Source: Branchiostoma belcheri
Lineage: Eukaryota; Chordata; Leptocardii; Amphioxiformes; Branchiostomatidae
NCBI RefSeq assembly: GCF_001625305.1
Contig: NW_017804032.1
Coordinates: 1,854,941 to 1,918,940, forward strand
Length of the DNA: 64,000 bases
Direction of reading: 5' to 3'
Shown: in pieces, positions 59,028 through 64,000 of the stretch
Position numbering within the stretch: position 1 is the first letter of the stretch
Layout: every line of letters starts with the position of its first letter
Made by a program: the position numbers and the translations under genes
Notes under the pieces: model-generated
The model's database searches: none
What the model was told of the DNA's origin: nothing
What the model saw: the letters and a program-made list of their open reading frames with translations, nothing else

Positions 59028-59424
59028 GGCCATGTTGATTTGATTATATGGATGACATCCACGCGCGCATGAATTTTCGGCCGTTTCCAAAAAAAAAAAA
59101 GTTTTCAACCATACTGTAAATCGTGCAAAACAGTTGCTAAATGAGCAAAAATATACCATAAATTGCAAGGAAAACATTTAGAAACGATACCAATGTCGTA
59201 GAATGCCAAAATCAAAGGAAAAAAGACAAAAATGTAAAGAAATGAATTCGAAGAGTAGATTATTCGCCATAACATATTCTGTGCCATTTGTTCAACCTTC
59301 ATGACCACGTATATTTCATAGTGAAAGCAACTTTTTTTTTGCAAAACTTTTTTTTTATTCGCACGCGCGCATCAGTTTTGGGGTTCCCAGAGGATGTCAT
59401 CCATATAATCAAATCAACATGGCC
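59028..59424. mobile_element. complete PIF/Harbinger-like MITE, copy 4
   Basis: Ends GGCCATGTTGATTTGATTAT and complement are flanked by TTA at 59025-59027 and 59425-59427. GCGCGC blocks lie near both ends. No transposase ORF. Confidence 0.9.
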
Positions 59425-59679
59425 TTAGCATCAGCGGTTTGACGGTGGAGGCGACAATTTCCGGTTGTGTGTGGTGATTGATTTGGTTGTGCTGCACCGT
59501 CGATATGTGAGGGATGATATTTCTGTGTTCGTTGCATAATCGACTCCAATCTGAACCCTGGTGATGGATTATCGAGTCCTGGGTTTTCAAGGACACTAGT
59601 GAGAGCACGGCGGATATACAGCCATGCACTGATGGTGTGTGATATTCCGTTGTGTGAAATAGCAATGATAAAACACACA

Positions 59680-59905
59680 TTACACACGCACACATGTACA
59701 CATGCATGCAAGCACGCATTATTAACACGCGCACAGATGCGTGCACACGTCACAAACGAAAACACACACATAGAAATATATACAAAAAGCACACACGCAC
59801 GCACGTTTGTACACGCACACACACAGAGTCTCGCACACACTCGCACACACACACGCACGCACGCACACACTAGGACACACAAACACACACATACACACAA
59901 ACACA
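59680..59905. repeat. AC-rich simple repeat
   Basis: Imperfect (AC)n with GC and GT steps. Overlapping long frames on both strands are low-complexity artefacts. Confidence 0.93.
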
Positions 59906-62900
59906 TACATGTATCGTATACAATTGCAAGTTGTTTCTGTGGTTCTTCTGGGCAGTTCTGGGTATATATTGAAGTCTATTACATATTGTATTTACCTTAA
60001 TGCTGTCCATATGTGTCACATCGCATTGGAGTGGATTAAGAAAGCTCCATTCGACTTAACTGACAAAGGCCTTTCCAAGCAGTGACCTAGATAAGTTGAA
60101 ATCGTTTGTGGCATTTTCGGCAATAAGCGGTGATATATGAAAGGCGAGAACTGGGTCAATCACTGGAAAATATTGGATTTACCCTCGGTGAAAAATAGGA
60201 CTTAATCGACTTGTTTACAGAGCTGGTGCTTTTAAGTTGCACAAGCCATCACTCAAACGGCGCATTTACGTATACGTTTAAGAATCGTTTTCTAAACGCT
60301 ATTCTGTAGCACCAAGGATGTCGTCTTTTTTTCAAAAACGTCATGGTTTCCGTCATACAGGCTATATCGCAGTTGTAAGGCTAAATGGCCGAATGATTGG
60401 ACAAAGACAGGGACCAAAAACTGTATAATCGCATTGGCTTTACCATTAGTTCTAGTTTTGGCGGTCCTCAGTTGCTGACCAACCAACAATGAAAAGACAT
60501 GCGTGATGTAGTCTTCGTGTAGGGCGTGGTTATAATAGGTGGTGCAGGTTCGGACGTCCATATCCATACAAAAAAAGGACCACCTTGTAATCGACTAACC
60601 TTGCAAATCTTCCCCTTAAAGATACAGATTGAGAATCTAAATCTGTTCGACTAGACAAGCCGTTCAACACCTCCCGATAGGAACCGTGAAGAAGGAATCA
60701 TCGTGTTTTGATATCGGCGCTCCCCGGCGGCGGCTCTGTCCTCAGCGCAATTTGCCCGGCTAATTTTCCGCCGTCTCCCGGACGATGAAGACAGATTTTC
60801 CACCGGTGGAGCCAAATGGCACCCAGGCACCGTCACCGTGCGTCCGACGGGATTAAATTAAAGGAGACGAATACAGCAGAGCCGGAAAAGTCGATCTACA
60901 CATTTGTCTTTGTGGACGTTTATTGATTCCTGTGCTTTTTACCTGAGTTCAATCTAACGGTGCGATGATTTTTCGTGCCGTTTTCTGGACGGCTCCAACT
61001 GAATGTCACGGGCCATAAAGCACAGTGGATACTACCGGATGTCAGAATGTAGTGATGTATGGGGCGTCATAATGTGTTCTTTCTCACGTCTCTCTCACAA
61101 GATCAATACTGTGGTTCCACACTTTGCAATTGGTAGCACGTTTGCACATGGTTCTAAGAACATCTACCAACATTCCAAGCGTAAGGAACTTCTAGATCTT
61201 CGAGAGTAGCAGCTTTCACAATCACGATTTAACAGCGAAGATATAGACATCAATATTTTAGGTGTTTCGCTGGCCACAATTTAAATGGTATAGTTATGCG
61301 ACTGGTTTTAGTAGATTCATGAACTGAAAACATCCTCTAGATTTTTGGAGAATCATGGTTGTTCTACCAAATAGATTATATATTTGAATGACAGTCATTA
61401 AATTTGGATCATTATCAAAATTTGGACATACCAGTATCATTAAATGTTCTAGATGTCTTGTTGTTTAGAGCTGCTTTATAGCTCTGAATTATGTAATGAC
61501 CAACTGTAAAGACGTTTAGTGATATAAATTCTGCTGCAATATTGACAAAATACCAACGGAATTTAAGTCTGTGAGTCATCAAATGACTTCCAATGCCTCC
61601 CCGGCAGTCAATTGAATAAGTGCTTCCACGACCCCATAGGTGAATATTGAGACAAGGATGAGAAGGAAGTAAAATGATCTAAGACCCTGGGATTCATAGA
61701 TCAAAACTGTCGTTTATTTTCTGATCAGATCGATTCACAGAGGCCTCAAACAAGGGAAAGCTTTGCTGAGGGCAACTCAACACCGATGATCATTACAATA
61801 TCTCACGTTTTCTTTGTTCATGGACTTTAGCTTCTACAACTACTCTACTTTAACCTTACGTCGTTTCCTACTTAAACTGGCCGCTAACTTAGATGTCTAG
61901 CCGTCACGTCATAAATGCCAGAGATTGTATATTGCTATGTTTCCGTATAAAATTCTTGTAAATATTGTAAACATATGTTAAAGATAGGCTAAGTTGGACC
62001 CATGGCCATAGCGACAAGATTCCCAGAGTCCCTTGCGCGCGAAGTTATTGCTGCAAAGCATGGCGGGAGTATAATGTAGTTTTTTCTTTGCAAAAAAGCA
62101 GACGAGATTTCAATATAGCTACCCGCTGAAGGGCCAATCATTCTACATACCGCTACTCACAAACACGAGGACAGGGTATCGACAGACATTATTGCTTCAA
62201 CACTTACAACAACAGCTAGCTACAACTCACCCAACTCACTCAATGTAGGGCTACACAGATATATGAGCAAGACGACGTATGATAAAAGAAGGATTCTGAA
62301 TGTTGTCATGCATACATGTTAGCAGCAAAGTTCATTCGTGACTAAATGATGTATCAGAAGAGTTGCTATAGAGGAAGAACGCTCCCATTGTCCGTGTTAT
62401 ATAGCAGACTTCCATGCAGACGTCGTTATACTGTGCATATGTGGAACGTAAATTGCAACTCGGGAGTGACCATTATTTCTACAGCATGCTTCATAAACGT
62501 TATTCGACAGACAGACAGACAGACAGAATGAACGTTAGAAAATGCAACTCAGTTTACCACAACACGACATACCTAAGGTTAGCACATTTATATTTTTCTT
62601 TTAAATACATATTACGGCAGAGCAATTTTACATGCAAGGTATAGGCGTTACCCTTTCTTCCTGACTCAAGCATGTTTCAAACATCCCCTTTCCTGGCCCC
62701 ATATAATGAACCATTTACAGTTACGAGTTAGTCGTCTACGCGAGCACCGTTAATTTGCCGATCTACTGTCTGGCACCAACCCTACGTCAAGGAAGAAAGA
62801 ATAAGACGCTAGACTGTCACCGGATAGGATTTGCCGATTTTTTATGTGGCCGCCATCTTAGTTTCCATCTCACTCCAAAGTTGTCATATTTACCATTGCC

Positions 62901-63282
62901 ATTTCTACAAACCATCTTTTCATACGAGCACATTTTAGGATTATACTTCTAATGAATTATATAGAGCACCACTATCATTCCTTATGTAAGGATATGATGT
63001 ATTTAGCTACCTGCTAAGATAGGATGTTTCTGTTCTAATTCGGTTTGTTGCATGAGAAAATCATGTACCGTCTACTTTGTGCTTGTACATTTAACCTGGA
63101 TTGTCTTAGGTCCCATTCTTGCTCTTCTCCACTGTAAGCTATTCACCGACTATTCCCATCTCTGTATGTTCTAGCTTCTACAAGGAAACCAAGATGGCCG
63201 ACATCACATTCGCGCACACGCAAGGAACCCTGGGATAGCTGGTTCGGAGGCCACGGTATATCCCTATGCTTTGTCGCTTTCT

Positions 63283-63450
63283 TTAAGCCTTGGGACGGAG
63301 GATGTTGATGAATTCCTCGTAGTTGACCCGGCCATCGCCGTCTTTGTCGGCAGCCTGGATCATCTCATCGATTTCAGCATCAGTCATCCGCTGTCCCATG
63401 CTGGCCATGGCTGCTTTCAGTTCCTGGGGATCAATGTAGCCATTGCCATC
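63283..63450 (-). CDS. last exon of a calmodulin-like gene (5' part outside the window)
   Basis: An acceptor (TTCCACAG) is followed by a 56-codon exon that begins inside an EF loop (DGNGYIDPQE) and carries a full fourth loop (DKDGDGRVNYEE), ending ILRPKA and TAA. The sequence around MTDAEIDEMIQAADKDGDGR is close to calmodulin's TDEEVDEMIREADIDGDG. The exon starts at the loop position used by the other EF-hand genes here. The upstream exons must lie right of 64000. Confidence 0.85.
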   Translation of the reverse strand, partial: DGNGYIDPQELKAAMASMGQRMTDAEIDEMIQAADKDGDGRVNYEEFINILRPKA

Positions 63451-64000
63451 CTGTGGAAAAGGAACAAACCATACTTAGAACTGGATGCCATAATCAGATG
63501 TATATTAACTACAGTTTCATCTCATCTGATGGTGGCCACTGTTAAAGATATATCTGGGAGTTTTAACCAATAGTGGCAGAGGTGTAAAATTGCTCCATGC
63601 TGTTCCATTGGTGGGGCCTAGCCACAAATACTGCATACTGAGCCTTTCGACGATGGCCCTTGCACACTTGATAACATTGGGACTAGCTATATATAGTGTG
63701 CAATGGGTGTGGCATCCAGGCTACACTAATAACTATTAGTACTCAATCCATAAAGATCACAGTCTCGTTTATTAATTAATCTTAGCTTTGCATACAAGAA
63801 AATAATTCAGAAGGAGGGATGCGGAGACTATCCAGAACTGACCCTATAACCTTAACCCATTCAGGCATAGAAACTAGATAGGCACATGCAGTTCTGGATA
63901 AAGTACCTCCCTCCGACGTCTGTCCGTATTTTGTATGCACACTAGTACTGTCAAAGTAAGGGCCGTGTAAGGGCGATCGATCTGGCATGGTACAGAAGGG
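63451..64000. other. intron of the calmodulin-like gene with a TCCAGAACTG inverted repeat
   Basis: Nothing coding is seen. TATCCAGAACTG (63831-63842) and CAGTTCTGGATA (63890-63901) form an inverted repeat inside GAGGG...CCCTC ends. It belongs to the family at 11830 and 20825. Confidence 0.55.

Noticed and set aside
59409-60000. Long overlapping ORFs on both strands
   Set aside because: They run through an AC-rich repeat and show no domain, start context or splice support.

Overview
The window looks like nuclear genomic DNA from an invertebrate deuterostome, most likely a cephalochordate (amphioxus, Branchiostoma). This is inferred from the small multi-exon animal genes, the mix of families (acid-sensing ion channel, WSC receptor, fibrinogen-domain protein, calmodulin-like expansion, Tie-like receptor kinase) and the dense load of short fold-back elements and a tRNA-derived SINE. 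No search was run, so the species is not proven. Exon boundaries were read by hand from GT/AG signals, frame continuity and family resemblance.

Layout. 0-0.6 kb: possible 3' end of a + strand gene that starts left of the window. 1.4-3.5 kb (-): a five-exon single-WSC-domain receptor with a tyrosine-rich tail. 3.8-4.9 kb (-): an intronless Cys-rich protein. 5.7-10.1 kb (+): two tandem two-exon SAM methyltransferase genes, each followed by a small exon-2 relic. 10.9-18.3 kb (-): a complete 12-exon ASIC-type channel of 476 residues. 18.3-23.2 kb: no gene, several repeats. 23.2-26.0 kb (-): an intronless Tie-like receptor tyrosine kinase whose ectodomain/membrane part and kinase part lie in different frames. 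27.3-28.9 kb (+): a secreted fibrinogen-related protein. 30.2-50.4 kb: five EF-hand genes (-, -, +, +, -). Four are 142-149 residue calmodulin-like genes and one is best read as a six-EF-hand protein. 50.4-63.3 kb: a 13 kb stretch without a recognisable gene. 63.3-63.5 kb (-): the last exon of another calmodulin-like gene that continues to the right.

The EF-hand genes share exon design: phase-0 introns, one of them cutting the third Ca-binding loop (the fifth in the six-EF model) after its second residue. They arose by local duplication and probably act as Ca2+ sensors or buffers.

The most unusual signals are non-coding. Nine 22-bp repeats in an intron of the six-EF gene carry seven perfect CACGTG palindromes at near-constant helical spacing. 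A roughly 60-bp minisatellite in an EF-hand intron appears to be amplified from that intron's own 3' splice site. A PIF/Harbinger-like MITE family has four complete copies, all with matching 3-bp TNA target duplications. Hammerhead-ribozyme-like motifs sit in dispersed repeats. The two methyltransferase genes share an identical block that suggests gene conversion.
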